A stretch of DNA of 64,000 nt from Thermoanaerobaculia bacterium (GTDB lineage Bacteria; Acidobacteriota; Thermoanaerobaculia; Multivoradales; Multivoraceae), in the NCBI GenBank assembly GCA_022826745.1, contig JAJDUI010000010.1, positions 248,001-312,000 of the forward strand. Direction: 5' to 3'. Both the position numbers and the translations under genes were made by a program. Position 1 is the first letter of the stretch. Each line of letters starts with the position of its first letter. Shown one piece after another: positions 1 to 12,293 of the stretch. A model generated the notes under the pieces. It made no database searches, was not told the origin of the DNA, and saw nothing but the letters and a program-made list of their open reading frames with translations.

Positions 1-2811
1 TCGCGCGAGGATCTCGAGGCGGAAGGCTCGCCGTCGATGCTGGGCGTCATCCGCAACCTCTCCTTCAGTCTCGGCGCCGATCTCGAGTCCGACCAGTTCG
101 GCTCCCGAACGGGCGCGGATCGCTCCACTCTGAACCTGCGCGGACTCGGGCCGAGCCGGTCGCTCGTGCTGCTGAACGGCGACAGGATCACATGGTCGCC
201 GGGGGCGATCCCGGATCAGGCGCAGTTGATGGTCGACGCGAACGTCCTGCCGATGGTCGCGGTCGAGCAGGTCGAGTTCCTGCGCGATGGCGGCGCCGCG
301 ACCTACGGCTCGGACGCCATCGCCGGCGTGATGAACGTGATCACCCGCAGCCACTTCGACGGGTTCTCGTTCGAGGGCAAGCACAGCGTGATCGACGGTT
401 CGAACGGTGACGGCGAGGTCGGCCTCCTCGGCGGCAGGCCGTTCGCCGGCGGCCGCGGCCATGCCGTCAGTTCCATCGGCATCTCGAGGCGCAGCCCGAT
501 CCGTCTTCGGGACCGCGACTGGGCGGTCAGGCCCTACGCGGAGAATCCGCGCGGCGGCTGGTCGGGAACGGGTCGGCCCGCGGTCTTCTATCCGCTCTCG
601 GGCGAACCGGCGGTCCGCGACCCGAACTGCGAGCGCGTCGGCGGCGCGGTCAGCAGCCCCGACAGCCCTCTCTGCCGGGTCCAGTACACGCCGTTCGACA
701 ACCTGGTCCAGGACACGCGCCGCGGCCAGTGGTTCACGGAAGCTTCCTGGGACACGGAGGGCGGCTGGCACGTCGGCGGCGAGTACCTGTTCGCCCGAAG
801 CGACGTGCCCTCCTGGCAGACCTCGCCGTCCTACCCGATCAAGACCCTCGACAGCACCCGGTCGGTCCGCGCGAACAATCCCGGTCTGATCGACATGGCG
901 AGGCGGTATCCGGAGCTGTACGGTCCCTTCGCCTTCTGCGACGCTCCCTGGTGCGGCTGGCGGGGCGACCGCGGCGTACAGGACGCGGCCGGCGTGGATC
1001 CCGCATGGCAGGAGGTCGCCTGGATTCGAGGCCGGATGTTCGGTCAGGAGGGGCCCCTGCGCGGCCACGTTCGGGAGTCCGAAACGCAGAGGCTCGCCTT
1101 CGACCTCGAGGGAGTGACAGGCGAGACCCTGTGGGCTTTGCGCGCTTCCTGGTCGACGGCCGTGCGCAGGTTCGAGGACGGCGACGCCCTGGACTATCGC
1201 GTGCGTCGGGCGCTCGCCGGTCTCGGCGGCTTCGGCTGCGAACGGCAGGTCCCCAACGAGTACGGCGCAAACGGCAACCTGAGGTTCGCTCTGGACACGC
1301 TGCGCCTGCATGCCGGCCAGGGCGACTGCCGCTACTGGATCCCGTTCTCCAACTCCGTCAAACCTCACGGCCTCGTCCCGAACGCCACGAATCCCGACTA
1401 CGATCCCGTGTTCGACAACGCCCACCTGCACGACTATCTGACGACCCTGCTGGGGTACCGGGGCGAAACCTCGTTGCTCGTCCTGGAGGCGGTGGCGAGC
1501 GGACTGCTCGACTGGAACCTCCCCGGCGGAGCCACGGAGTACGCCGTCGGTGCCCAGTGGCGCGGAGAGACCTACGAGCTCAAGCCCTACACGCCTGGCG
1601 AGCCGACCCCCCGGGGCAGCGCGCTGCACGACATCGCGGTCTACCCGTGTCCGGGCGGTCCCGAGATCACGTCGTGCGACAGCCGCGAGGGACTGCTCGC
1701 CTACCTGCCGCCGGCGTTTCCGGTCGAGGACGACCGCGCGATCGGTTCCGTCTTCGGCGAACTGTCACTGCCGCTCGCACCCGCGATCGAAAGCCAGGTC
1801 TCCCTGCGCTTCGAGGACTACGGAGGAAGGGTCGGCTCGAGTCTCGATCCGAAGGTCGCGCTGCGCTGGCAGGCGACGGAAGCCCTGGCGCTCCGCGGCT
1901 CCTTCGGGACCACGTTCCGCGGCCCGACGCTGAACCAGACGATTGACGGCATCGCCGACACTTCACGCCAGTTCATCGGCCGAATCGGGACCTTCAAGCC
2001 GCTCCACATCCACGGCGAGCCGGCGCTCGACCCCGAGTCGGCGACGACGCTGAACGCCGGCCTGGTCTTCGAACGAACCGGCCTGTTCGGAGGCAGCGGC
2101 CGCTTCTTCACCACCGTCGACTACTGGCGTTACGACTTCACCGATCCGCTCGTCATCCAACCCTTCAACTTCATCCTGGGACTCGCGTGTCCGCCCTCGA
2201 CCCATCCGGTGTGCGACCCCGGCTCGGCCTGGTTCGACACGCTGTCCATCAGCGGCGGCGAGCCGAGTATCGAGAGCCTGGACACGATCTCGGTGCGGAT
2301 CGTCAACGGACCCAGGATCGAGACCGACGGCATCGACTTCCGCGCCGACCTCCAGACGAACGCTGGCCCGGGACGCCTGTCTCTGGGCGCCTCCGGCACA
2401 ACCGCCCTGTCCTGGCGCATCGACGGCTGGGAACTGGGAAACGCCTACGACGCGAAGGGCCGGCTCAACTACGACACCTCCCTCGCCCGCGCCCTGCCTG
2501 AATTCAAGGGCCGCCTGTTCGCCGGGTACACCGTCGGGCCATTCATCGGCCGCTGGCATCTCAACTACACCGACTCCTACGTCCACGACGCTCCGGCCCC
2601 CTGGGGCGACAACTACCCCATCGACGCCCACGCCACCCACGACGTGCACGTCTCCTGGTCCCTGCCGGGCGACCGCGCCACGCTCTTCGCCTCAATTCTC
2701 AACCTCGCCGACGAGGATCCACCCCGGGTGTTCCGCCAGCTCAACTACGACCCCTCGACCCACAACCCCCTGGGCCGGGTTCTGAGCGTCGGCCTGCGGT
2801 TCGAGTTGTAG
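1..2811 (+). CDS. TonB-dependent receptor, 5'-truncated by window edge
   Basis: Outer-membrane beta-barrel of the TonB-dependent receptor family, which imports a ligand with energy from TonB/ExbBD; the substrate is unknown. The frame is open from base 1, so the true start, signal peptide and any TonB box lie outside the window. The first ATG at 37 is internal to the plug domain. The plug shows the typical pattern 'STLNLRGLGPSRSLVLLNGDR', then 'DGGAATYGSDAIAGVMNVIT'. The remaining roughly 750 residues alternate strands and loops as expected for a barrel, including 'LRGSFGTTFRGPTLNQ', a usual late-barrel motif, and a C-terminal strand ending VGLRFEL. Several Cys pairs in extracellular-loop-like stretches (around 635-680 and 1650-1680 nt) are common in receptors of this group. 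It is convergent with the acyl-CoA dehydrogenase pair downstream. Confidence 0.93.
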   Translation, partial: SREDLEAEGSPSMLGVIRNLSFSLGADLESDQFGSRTGADRSTLNLRGLGPSRSLVLLNGDRITWSPGAIPDQAQLMVDANVLPMVAVEQVEFLRDGGAATYGSDAIAGVMNVITRSHFDGFSFEGKHSVIDGSNGDGEVGLLGGRPFAGGRGHAVSSIGISRRSPIRLRDRDWAVRPYAENPRGGWSGTGRPAVFYPLSGEPAVRDPNCERVGGAVSSPDSPLCRVQYTPFDNLVQDTRRGQWFTEASWDTEGGWHVGGEYLFARSDVPSWQTSPSYPIKTLDSTRSVRANNPGLIDMARRYPELYGPFAFCDAPWCGWRGDRGVQDAAGVDPAWQEVAWIRGRMFGQEGPLRGHVRESETQRLAFDLEGVTGETLWALRASWSTAVRRFEDGDALDYRVRRALAGLGGFGCERQVPNEYGANGNLRFALDTLRLHAGQGDCRYWIPFSNSVKPHGLVPNATNPDYDPVFDNAHLHDYLTTLLGYRGETSLLVLEAVASGLLDWNLPGGATEYAVGAQWRGETYELKPYTPGEPTPRGSALHDIAVYPCPGGPEITSCDSREGLLAYLPPAFPVEDDRAIGSVFGELSLPLAPAIESQVSLRFEDYGGRVGSSLDPKVALRWQATEALALRGSFGTTFRGPTLNQTIDGIADTSRQFIGRIGTFKPLHIHGEPALDPESATTLNAGLVFERTGLFGGSGRFFTTVDYWRYDFTDPLVIQPFNFILGLACPPSTHPVCDPGSAWFDTLSISGGEPSIESLDTISVRIVNGPRIETDGIDFRADLQTNAGPGRLSLGASGTTALSWRIDGWELGNAYDAKGRLNYDTSLARALPEFKGRLFAGYTVGPFIGRWHLNYTDSYVHDAPAPWGDNYPIDAHATHDVHVSWSLPGDRATLFASILNLADEDPPRVFRQLNYDPSTHNPLGRVLSVGLRFEL

Positions 2812-2834
2812 CTCTTCCGGACTGCTTCCGCGAC

Positions 2835-2911
2835 GCCGGCCAAACGGAGCCGGCCCGGCGGCCGGCACAACTCTCCAGCCGGCTCCGCCGGCAGCCGGCG
2901 AGGGCGCCGGC
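2835..2911. repeat. Cluster of seven GCCGGC palindromes
   Basis: GCCGGC occurs at 2835, 2849, 2861, 2878, 2887, 2894 and 2906, seven times in 77 bases just after the TonB receptor stop. The copies can pair with one another to form strong GC-rich secondary structure. It may be a remnant of a palindromic intergenic repeat, a Rho-type transcript end, or compositional chance in a GC-rich genome. Confidence 0.5.
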
Positions 2912-3052
2912 GCACCCAGTGGGACGCGGCCGACGACATCCAGCCGGTAGCAGGTCGGGGAGGAGGGTCTCAGGGGGCTAAAGGCCAGCGACTGCCGGTG
3001 CCCTGCCAGCAACCGACAAACTGACGGAGCGCAGCCGACCGCAGCGAACCCC

Positions 3053-3079
3053 CACCCCCTCAACCACCGAGAGGGGGTG
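3053..3079. terminator. Hairpin between convergent genes, possible bidirectional terminator
   Basis: CACCCCCTC (3053-3061) and GAGGGGGTG (3071-3079) are perfect reverse complements with a 9-base loop. Its place between two convergent stop codons fits a transcription end. There is no T-run on either side, so it is not a classical intrinsic terminator. Confidence 0.4.
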
Positions 3080-3129
3080 AGCGTCCCCTGGGACCCTCCT
3101 CCCCGGCCTGCTACTGGCGGCCGAAGTCC

Positions 3130-4266
3130 TCAGAAACCGCGCAGGCGGGCGAAGCGCTGGCGGTGGAAGGCGGCGTCGCCGAAGGCGAACTCGAGGGCCC
3201 GGGCGCGCTTCATGAACAGACCAATGTCGTGCTCGTCGGTCATGCCGATGCCGCCGTGCATCTGCAGGGCCTCGTTCGTGACCAGAATCAGGGCGTCCGA
3301 GCAGCGCGCCTTCGCGTTCGAAACCTGGAGCTCGACGTCGTCGCTTCCCTCGTCGAGCGCCCGGGCCGCCGCCATGACGGAGGACCGCGACAGCTCGATC
3401 TCGATGAACATCTTCGCCGCCCGGTGCTTGAGCGCCTGGAAGGTGCCGATCAGGACGCCGAACTGGTTGCGGGACTTCAGGTACTCGACCGTCCGCTCGA
3501 AGGCCTCTGTCATCAGCCCGAGCATCTCGCCGCAGACGGCCACCGTGGCCCGGTCCACGGCCCGGCCGAGCGGTTCCAGACCGCCGCCGACATCGCCCAG
3601 GACGGCGCCGTCCGCCACGTGAACATCGCTCAGCCGAACAATCGCCGAGTTGCGGGAGTCGACCCGGCCTTGAGCCACCACCTCGACACCGTCCGCCTCC
3701 GCCGGCACGAGGAAGAGCGTCAGACCGTTGTCGCCATCCTCCGTTCGGGCGGCGATCAGGAAGCCGTCGGCGCCGACGCCGCCAACCACCTGGACCTTCT
3801 CGCCCGACAGCGACCAGCCTTCGCCGTTCGCCTTCGCCCGCGTCTCGACCCGGTCGAGCCCGTACCTGCTTCCGGCCTCGAGCAACGCCGGCGCCAGGCG
3901 CTTCTTCCCGTCGATCAAGGGCGGCAGCCACGCGGCCCACTGCTCCGCGCTGCCGGCGTCCGCGAGCAGGCCGCCGGCGAAGACGACCCCCGACACGAAC
4001 GGTTCGGGCGCCAGGCCGCGGCCCATCGCTTCCGTTATGAGGACCGTCTCGGCCATCCCCATGCCGAGGCCGCCGTGCTCCTCAGACAGGGGAATGCCCA
4101 GCCAGCCGAGATCGGCCATCTCGGCCCAGACTTCGGGGCTGTACCCGAGTTCGCCGCCTTCGTCGCGGAGCTTCCGCTGGCGGTCGACTCCGCCGTGCTT
4201 CGAGACGAGCTCGGCCGCCGTCCGAGCCAGCATCTCCTGGGGAGCGGTGAGGACCAGCGAAGCCAT
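3130..4266 (-). CDS. Acyl-CoA dehydrogenase family protein, non-canonical active site
   Basis: A 378-residue acyl-CoA dehydrogenase (FAD flavoprotein family oxidising acyl-CoA to enoyl-CoA). The start is the ATG at 4266, whose A is shared with the stop of the upstream acyl-CoA dehydrogenase (TGATG), so the two are translationally coupled. The fold is recognisable from 'LGWLGIPLSEEHGGLGMG', 'GEKVQVVGG' and the C-terminal 'LQMHGGIGMTDEHDIGLFMKRA'. The tail reads 'ALEFAFGDAAFHRQRF', where canonical enzymes carry the EGT(N/S)EI segment with the catalytic Glu; no such Glu is visible. Paired dehydrogenases with one Glu-less subunit are known from actinobacterial steroid side-chain degradation (FadE28/FadE29-type heterotetramers). 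I infer a similar hetero-oligomer here with an unknown bulky acyl-CoA. A pseudogene copy of its last 59 codons lies at 12294-12470. Confidence 0.92.
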   Translation of the reverse strand: MASLVLTAPQEMLARTAAELVSKHGGVDRQRKLRDEGGELGYSPEVWAEMADLGWLGIPLSEEHGGLGMGMAETVLITEAMGRGLAPEPFVSGVVFAGGLLADAGSAEQWAAWLPPLIDGKKRLAPALLEAGSRYGLDRVETRAKANGEGWSLSGEKVQVVGGVGADGFLIAARTEDGDNGLTLFLVPAEADGVEVVAQGRVDSRNSAIVRLSDVHVADGAVLGDVGGGLEPLGRAVDRATVAVCGEMLGLMTEAFERTVEYLKSRNQFGVLIGTFQALKHRAAKMFIEIELSRSSVMAAARALDEGSDDVELQVSNAKARCSDALILVTNEALQMHGGIGMTDEHDIGLFMKRARALEFAFGDAAFHRQRFARLRGF

Positions 4267-5453
4267 CAGTCCGGCAATCCCAGCACGCGCTTGGCGATGA
4301 TGTTCAACTGAATCTCCGACGTCCCGCCCTCGATGCTGTTCGCCCGCGAGCGAAGCCAGGTGCGGGTCTGGTGGAGTTCGGCCGGCTCGAAGCCCTCGCC
4401 TTCCCAGCCCAGCGCCTGGGGGCCCCGGATCGAGAGCATCAGCTCCTCGCGGCGCATGTTGAGCTCCGTCCCGTAGTACTTGAACATCGAGCTCTCGGGG
4501 CCGGGCTTGTGGCCCGCCTCCAGCCCGTCGCCGTGCCGTTTGATCGTCAACCCGTAGGACATGGTGTCCATCTCGCACTGGGTCACGCGCTCCCGGATCG
4601 CGGGGTCGTCGATTCGGCCGTTCTCGTCGACGCCGACGTAGTCGCGCGCAAGATCCGGCAACGAAGCCCTGGCGCCGCCGCGCCCCATCCCGCCGATCGA
4701 GGTGCGCTCGTGGCCGAGCAGCGCCTTCGCTACGGTCCAGCCGCTGTTCACTTCCCCGATGACCTGGTGCACGGGCGCCCGCACGTTGTGGAAGAAGGTC
4801 TCGCAGAACGGCGAAGCGCCGCTGATCAGCCGGATCGGCCTCACTTCAACGCCAGGCGATTCCATGTCGACCAGGATGAAGGTGATCCCGCGCTGCTTCT
4901 TGACGTCCGGATTCGTGCGCACCAGCATGAAGATCCAGTCCGCCTGGTCGGCGCCGGACGTCCAGATCTTCTGGCCGTTGATCACGTAGAAGTCGCCGTC
5001 CCGCACCGCCGAGGTGGCGAGCGACGCCAGGTCCGAGCCGGCGTTCGGCTCGGAGTAGCCCTGGCACCAGCGGATCTCGCCGCGCGCGATCTTCGGCAGG
5101 TGCTCCGCCCTCTGCGCCTCCGTGCCGTGATCGAGAAGCGTCGGTCCGATCATGCTGTAGCCGAAACCGGTGAGCGGCATCGGCAGCGCCAGGCGCGCGA
5201 TCTCCTCGTGCAGCACGAGCGCCTCGTCCCGCGAGAGGCCGGCGCCTCCGTACTCCTCGGGCCAGGTCGGCACCGAGAATCCCCGATCGGCCGCGGCGAG
5301 CAACCAGTCGCGGCTCTCCGGATAGATGAAGGGTGCCTTGCGGCCGCCGGCGGCCCAGGCGTTCGGGTCGGAGGCCCTGCCGCGCAGGAACTCCGGCGCG
5401 TTCGCCTCCACCCAGGTTCGGGCCTCTTCTCGAAATGCGGACAGATCACTCAT
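4266..5453 (-). CDS. Acyl-CoA dehydrogenase, catalytic-Glu-containing partner
   Basis: A 395-residue FAD-dependent acyl-CoA dehydrogenase. Visible family features are 'CQGYSEPNAGSDLASL' (substrate/FAD region), 'INGQKIWTSGA' and the C-terminal 'SIEGGTSEIQLNIIAKRVLGL', in which E375 is the expected catalytic base. It is first in a two-gene operon with the Glu-less paralogue, with a one-base overlap of stop and start. The pair probably forms an alpha2beta2 enzyme in degradation of a branched or cyclic acyl-CoA. The start ATG at 5453 gives the expected N-terminus (short helix, then 'WVEANAPEFLRG'). It is divergent from prfC across about 100 bases. Confidence 0.94.
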   Translation of the reverse strand: MSDLSAFREEARTWVEANAPEFLRGRASDPNAWAAGGRKAPFIYPESRDWLLAAADRGFSVPTWPEEYGGAGLSRDEALVLHEEIARLALPMPLTGFGYSMIGPTLLDHGTEAQRAEHLPKIARGEIRWCQGYSEPNAGSDLASLATSAVRDGDFYVINGQKIWTSGADQADWIFMLVRTNPDVKKQRGITFILVDMESPGVEVRPIRLISGASPFCETFFHNVRAPVHQVIGEVNSGWTVAKALLGHERTSIGGMGRGGARASLPDLARDYVGVDENGRIDDPAIRERVTQCEMDTMSYGLTIKRHGDGLEAGHKPGPESSMFKYYGTELNMRREELMLSIRGPQALGWEGEGFEPAELHQTRTWLRSRANSIEGGTSEIQLNIIAKRVLGLPD

Positions 5454-5555
5454 GCGGTTACCTCGGAAGGCTGACTACCAACGCCCGAGCGGGACGGCCG
5501 CGCATTCTTGCACGGCGCCCGACTATAGACTCCCGCGCCGCCAGGGATTCCCGCC
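5454..5555. promoter_or_regulatory. Divergent promoter region, acyl-CoA dehydrogenases / prfC
   Basis: A 102-base gap between two divergent start codons must hold promoters for both directions. A TATAGA hexamer at 5525-5530, 25 bases before the prfC ATG, is a possible -10 box. No convincing -35 is spaced to match. Confidence 0.35.
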
Positions 5556-7141
<1,586 letters not shown>

Positions 7142-7145
<4 letters not shown>

Positions 7146-10100
7146 GGAACGCCCGCCACCGGCAACCTCCGCGGCGCGGAATCCGGAAGGGCCTCGTTTG
7201 CCAGGCGCTTTCCGCCGCCGCTCTGTTCGGGACGGCCGCCGGGCCCGCCGTCGGCCAGGAGCTCCTCAGGTTTGCGGAAGCGGCCACGGCCGACGCGGAG
7301 CCGGAAGGGATGGCGAAGGCGACGGTTTCCTCCGAAGGGCCCGGAGGGAAGCTCGCCTACCCGGTCGAGGTAGACCTCGCTCTGCTTCGCTCCGGACCGG
7401 CGAGGCTCATCCTTCCGACACCCGCCGGCGAACGGCTCGTGGTGCATCGCGCCGCCTTCGAGGACCGGGGCGAGGGCAACGCGATGTGGGCCGGTCGCGT
7501 CGGGGGCGCCCAGGCCGAGACGGTCGTTCTCACCCTGCAAGGCGGGAGTCTTGCCGGCAGCTTCGGTGAACTTGCCGAGCCGGTCTTCGACCTCGTCGCG
7601 GCGGCGAGCGGCCGGGGCCATGTGCTTGCGGAGGCGAGTACGGACGGCGACTTTCCGGAAGAGGCGTCCTACTGCTCGGTCCATGAGCCGACGGTCACGG
7701 ATCCGGGGCCCGCTTCTCGCCTTGACGCCAGCGGAGAGACAGGCGGGCGCCGTGGCGCGCACGACGCGGGAAGCCTGGAGGGCCGCGCTTCATCCACTTC
7801 CGGAAACGCCGCCACCATCGTCGATCTGCTCATCGTCTACGACGCCGCGGCGGAGGCTCACTGGGGCCAAGCCAACGCCGCCGCCCAAGCCCAGAACCTG
7901 ATCGATACGGCGAACTCGGCCTTGCGAAACGCAGCGATCACCAACGCTTCGTTCCGCCTGGCGCGCGCTGAGCGGGTCAACGTCCGCTTCATTCCGTGGG
8001 AAGGCACGAGCTGGGGATATGCGCCGCAACTCGAGGAGCTCCGGATAAGGGGCGACATCCTCGACCTGCGCGACGTCCACAGCGCCGACATCGTCATGTG
8101 GATCACGAAGCAGCGGTCCATCGGTCTCTGCGGCCTGGCATGGCGGGTCCCCCCGCCCGGCGAGCATGAGAGCAACCAGGTGGAGTGGGCCTTCGGCATG
8201 CTGAACTACTACCACCATTGTCTGGGGAGGCACGCCCATGTGTTCGCCCACGAGGTCGGCCATCTCATGGGAGGCTCGCACCAGACCGGGAGAAGCGGCT
8301 CGAATCCGCGCCTCCCCTACGCCAGGGGATACGAGACCAGAGTCAGGAGCCAGAGAGTTCTGACCATCATGGGTACCCGTGGCTACGTCATCGATTCCCC
8401 CAGGGTCGTCCCCTACTTCTCGAGCATCCGGATCACGCCGGACGACACGACCATCGGAGCGGAGAACAGCGCCGAAATGGAGCGGGCGCTGCCGCAGTTG
8501 ATGCGGGAGGCCGCGACCTTCAGCAACTATCTCCCGCCCGCCAGGCCGGCCGACCTCGCGGGCGTCGCTTCGGAAGACGGCGGACAGGGGAGCGTGGAAC
8601 TGACCTGGACCGACATCTCGAGCGAGACATCCTTCCGCGTTCAGTATCGAAGGGCGGGAGCGTCGGACTGGACGGAGGGCGCGGTCCTCTCGGCCGGCGT
8701 GACGACCACAACCTTGACCGGCCTTGACCTGGCCACTCGCTACGAGTTCCGTGTTGCCGCGGCGAACTCGTACGGCGAACGCTTCGCCGAGCCGGTCTCC
8801 ATCCGCACCCCCGGCACGCGCACTCTCACGCTGACCGGACTGGCCGACGGCTCGACGCCGGAGAACGCCGCCTGGGGCGCCACGGCGTCGCTGAGCGGCC
8901 ATCGAGGCGCGCTCTCCTGGGAGCTGTCGGGCGCCGACGCCGCCCACTTCGCCCTTGCCTCGACCAGGACGACCTCTGCAACGAACTCGGTGAGCCTGGC
9001 GCCGCAGGACCATGAAGCGTCGGCGGACGCCGACGGCGACGGCGTCTACGAGGTCGCCCTGACCGTCGCCGACATCGACTTGTTCGAGGTGACCGTCTCC
9101 GCCGCCGTGACCGTGACCGACCTGAACGAGGCGCCCGAGTACGAGGCCGCGGCGCTCACCGTCAACGTGCCCGAGGACGAGACGGGTGCCTTCGGCTCGC
9201 CGGTGACGGCGGTCGATCCGGATGGCGACGCGCTGACCTACACCCTCGGCGGGACGGATTCTTCATCCTTCGCCATCGACGCGACCTCTGCCCGGTTGTC
9301 CGTGGCCTCCGGCGTCACGCTCGACTACGAGACGAAGACCTCATACACCGTCGAGGTCACCGCCTCCGATGGCGGAGCACCGCCGCTCACCGCCACCCGG
9401 ACGGTCCACGTCAACGTCACGGACGTTCCCGAAAGCCTGACGGTCACCGGTCTGGCCAACGCCACGGTCCCGGAGAACACGGCCTGGACCTCGGCTTCGC
9501 CCGCCGTCTCCGGCCACAAGGGCGTCGTGACCTGGACCGTTTCCGGCGCGGACGCAGCGGACTTCGGCATCGTGAGCGGCACGGGCGTACTGACCCTCCA
9601 GGCGCAGGATCACGAAGACGCCCGGGACGCCAACCGGGACAACGTCTACGAAGTCACCGCAACCGCCACCGACAAGGACAACACCACCGGGTTCGTGTCC
9701 ATCACGGTCACCGTGACCAACGTAAACGAAGTCCCCGAGTACGACGCCGGGGCGCTGACCTTGACAGTCCCCGAGGACACGACGGGCGCCTTCGGCTCGC
9801 CGGTAGCGGCGATCGATCCGGATGGCGACACGCTGACCTACCGCCTCGGCGGCGCCGACGCCGCGTCCTTCGCGCTCGACTCCTCCTCCGGCCAGTTGTC
9901 CGTCCGGGCCGGCGTCGCGTTCAACCACGAGGCGAAGGCCACCCACGCGATCGAGGTCACGGCAACGGATGCCGGCTCGCCTCCGCTGACCGCAACCCGG
10001 ACGGTGAACGTGAACGTGACGGACGTCGACGAAGTGCTTCAGTTATCCGGTCTCGCAAACGCGGCGACGGCCGAGAACCGTGCCTGGACTTCTCCCACGC

Positions 10101-12283
10101 CGGGCGTCTCCGGCCACAACGGCGCCGTCACGTGGGCCGCGTCCGGCGCGGACGCCGCGGACTTCGGCATCGTGAGCAGCACGGGCGTTCTCACCCTGCG
10201 GGCACAGGACCACGAAGACCCCCGGGACGCCGACCGGGACAACGTCTACGAAGTCACCGCGACCGCCACCGACGCCGACGGCGTCACGGGGTCCGTGTCC
10301 CTTACCGTCACCGTCACCAACGTGAACGAGGCGCCACGCTATCCGGCCGGCGCGGTGACGTTGAGCGTGCGCGAGGCAACCACGGGCGCCATCGGCGCGC
10401 CGGTGACCGCGACCGATCCGGAGGGCGGAGCGCTGGCCTACCGCCTCGGCGGCACGGACGCCGGGAGCTTCACGGTGGACGCCGCCTCGGGGCAGTTGTC
10501 CGTACCGCCCGGCACGACCCTGGACTACGCGTCCAGGAGGTCCTACCGCTTTCAGGTCGTGGCGTCCGACGCCGGGTCGCCGCCGCTGAACGCGACCCGG
10601 ACGGTGAATGTGAACGTCACCGAGAGAAACCAGCCTCCGCCACCACCGCCGCAGCCACCTCCACTGCCGCCACCGCCGCAGCCACCGGGAGGTGGAGGAC
10701 CGCCTCACCCGCCACCGCCGCAGCCACCGCCGCCACCACCGCCGCAGCCACCGCCGCCTGGACCAGCGACTAATCCGACGGCGCCGGTCGACCTCCGAGC
10801 CGAGCTGCTGACGCGGAACGCCGTGCTGCTGACCTGGACCGACCGCGCGACGGATGAAGACGGTTACGACGTCTTCCACCGACAGGCCCAGGGGACCTGG
10901 CGGCTGGTCCGCTCGCTCGAGCGGAACGCCGAGCGCGCGGCCGTCGGCGGTCTGCCCCGGGGCGGCCGCCACGAGTTCCAGGTGGCGGCCAGCAACGAAC
11001 GCGGCGCACGCCGGAGCGAGCCGGCCGCCGTGGACCTGTCGCTGGCCCCGCCGACCCACCTCGACGTGGAGATCCTCGGCCCTGCCGCCCTGCGGCTCAC
11101 GTGGCGGGACAACTCGACGAGGGAGACCGGATTCGCCGTCCAGTACCGGCAGGCGCCGGGAGAAGGCGAGTCGGAGGCCTCGTCCGATGTCCAGGGCGGC
11201 GCCTTGCCCTGGACATCGGCCGCCGTGGCGCCGCTGAACGCGACGTCCGTCGTTCTCGACAACCTCCAGCCCGAGGGCCGCTACGAGCTCCGGGTCGGCG
11301 CAATCGGCGACGGCGCCACGGCATTCAGCGAGACCGCCGCGGTCCGACTGAGCGAGCCGCCCGGTCCGGGCGCGGCAACGGACTGCATCCCGCGACCGGT
11401 CACCACATTGAACGGCGGCTACGACGTGCGCATGTGCTTCGAGACGCCTTCGGGGCTTCAGACCGCGGCCGCCAACTACCACCTGGAGTCCGACGACTCC
11501 GGTCTCCTCTACTTCTTCGACCGGGACAACGCCGAGATTCTCCTCAAGGTCCTCGACGGCTGCGCCGTGAACGGCCATCGCTGGGTCTTCACCGCACCCG
11601 TGACGAACCTCGCCTTCCGGCTCGAGATCGTGGAACGAACCAGCGGCATGCGCTTCGTGCAGGAGAACGCCGCGGGCCAGACGGCGCAGACGGCGGGCGA
11701 CACGGCGGCTTTCCCCTGCGAACCTGGCCTCGCCGCTGCTCCGGGCGCCACTGCCGCCGTGAGCCGGCTGACGGCGAGGGAAGGGCCTGCTCAACCGCTT
11801 CGCCGCGACGACAGCTCAAGACCCCACGCCGGCGCATTCGCTACGCATCCGGTTGACGAATCGCCGGCATCGCGGGCCGAACCGGGGCTCGCCGCCCTGT
11901 CAAAGGCTGCACACGCCGCCGCAAACACTGACCCGCCGGCTTGCGAACCGGAAGGCCCCGGCGTCGAACTCGCGAACGGCTACCGGATCGACATGTGCAT
12001 CGCCCTGCCGGACGGAACGGTGCAGTCGGCTCGCGACTGGGGGCTGCCGAGCGAGTCGTCAGCGCTTCTCTACTTCTTCGACCGAGGCAACGTGGAGGTG
12101 CTGATCAAGGTGCTTGACGGCTGCGCCGTCAACGGCCGGCGCTGGGTGTTCTCGGCGCCCGCGACCGATCTGGCCTTCCACCTGGCCGTTACGGGGCCGG
12201 ACGACGAGCGCTGGTCTCACGCCAACGAGGGCGGGCGAACGGCCACGGCCAGGGCCGACACCGGGGCCTTCGACTGCGACTGA
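7142..12283 (+). CDS. Giant secreted metzincin protease Z1 with Fn3, cadherin-like and C-terminal module
   Basis: About 1713 residues from a probable TTG at 7142 that overlaps the prfC stop; no ATG lies before the hydrophobic segment. Residues 1-38 look like a signal peptide: Arg-rich, then a hydrophobic stretch ending AVGQ. A propeptide ('LALLRSGPARLILPTP', 'AAFEDRGEGNAMWAGR') is shared with Z2 and Z3. The catalytic domain has the metzincin zinc motif HEVGHLMGGSH at 370-380 and a Met-turn at M410 (TIMG), like bacterial reprolysin-type (M12B) peptidases. Then come one Fn3 domain (about 466-557), three cadherin-like double units (560-1160), a Pro-rich linker (1163-1209), two Fn3 domains, and two four-Cys C-terminal modules (about 1413-1532 and 1599-1713). 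It is probably secreted or surface-attached with a protein substrate. Protease identity is firm; anchoring and target are inferred. Confidence 0.88.
8819..10625 (+). repeat. Three cadherin-like repeat units (about 600 bp) in Z1
   Basis: Three in-frame units of 612, 600 and about 595 bases, aligned at the motif 'LxxTGLANATxxENxAW'. Each encodes two cadherin-like domains with 'VTATDPEGxxLTYxLxGTDAxxF' signatures typical of calcium-binding Ig-like folds. The same unit recurs in Z2 and Z3 at exactly 600-base spacing. Confidence 0.85.
10627..10770 (+). repeat. Poly-proline linker in Z1
   Basis: About 45 residues of almost uninterrupted Pro with Gln and Gly separate the cadherin-like part from the C-terminal Fn3 pair. 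Such linkers act as stiff spacers in surface proteins. The coding strand is an irregular CCN/CAG repeat liable to slippage. Confidence 0.8.
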
Positions 12284-12293
12284 AGACCGGCGA

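Larger units (their letters stand above)
2812..3129. other. Intergenic region with GCCGGC cluster and hairpin
   Basis: This 318-base gap separates convergent genes (TonB receptor and acyl-CoA dehydrogenase). I see no credible gene in it; a minus-strand open frame across it has the low-complexity composition of a shadow. It holds seven copies of the palindrome GCCGGC between 2835 and 2911 and a perfect 9-bp stem at 3053-3079, listed separately. Confidence 0.6.
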
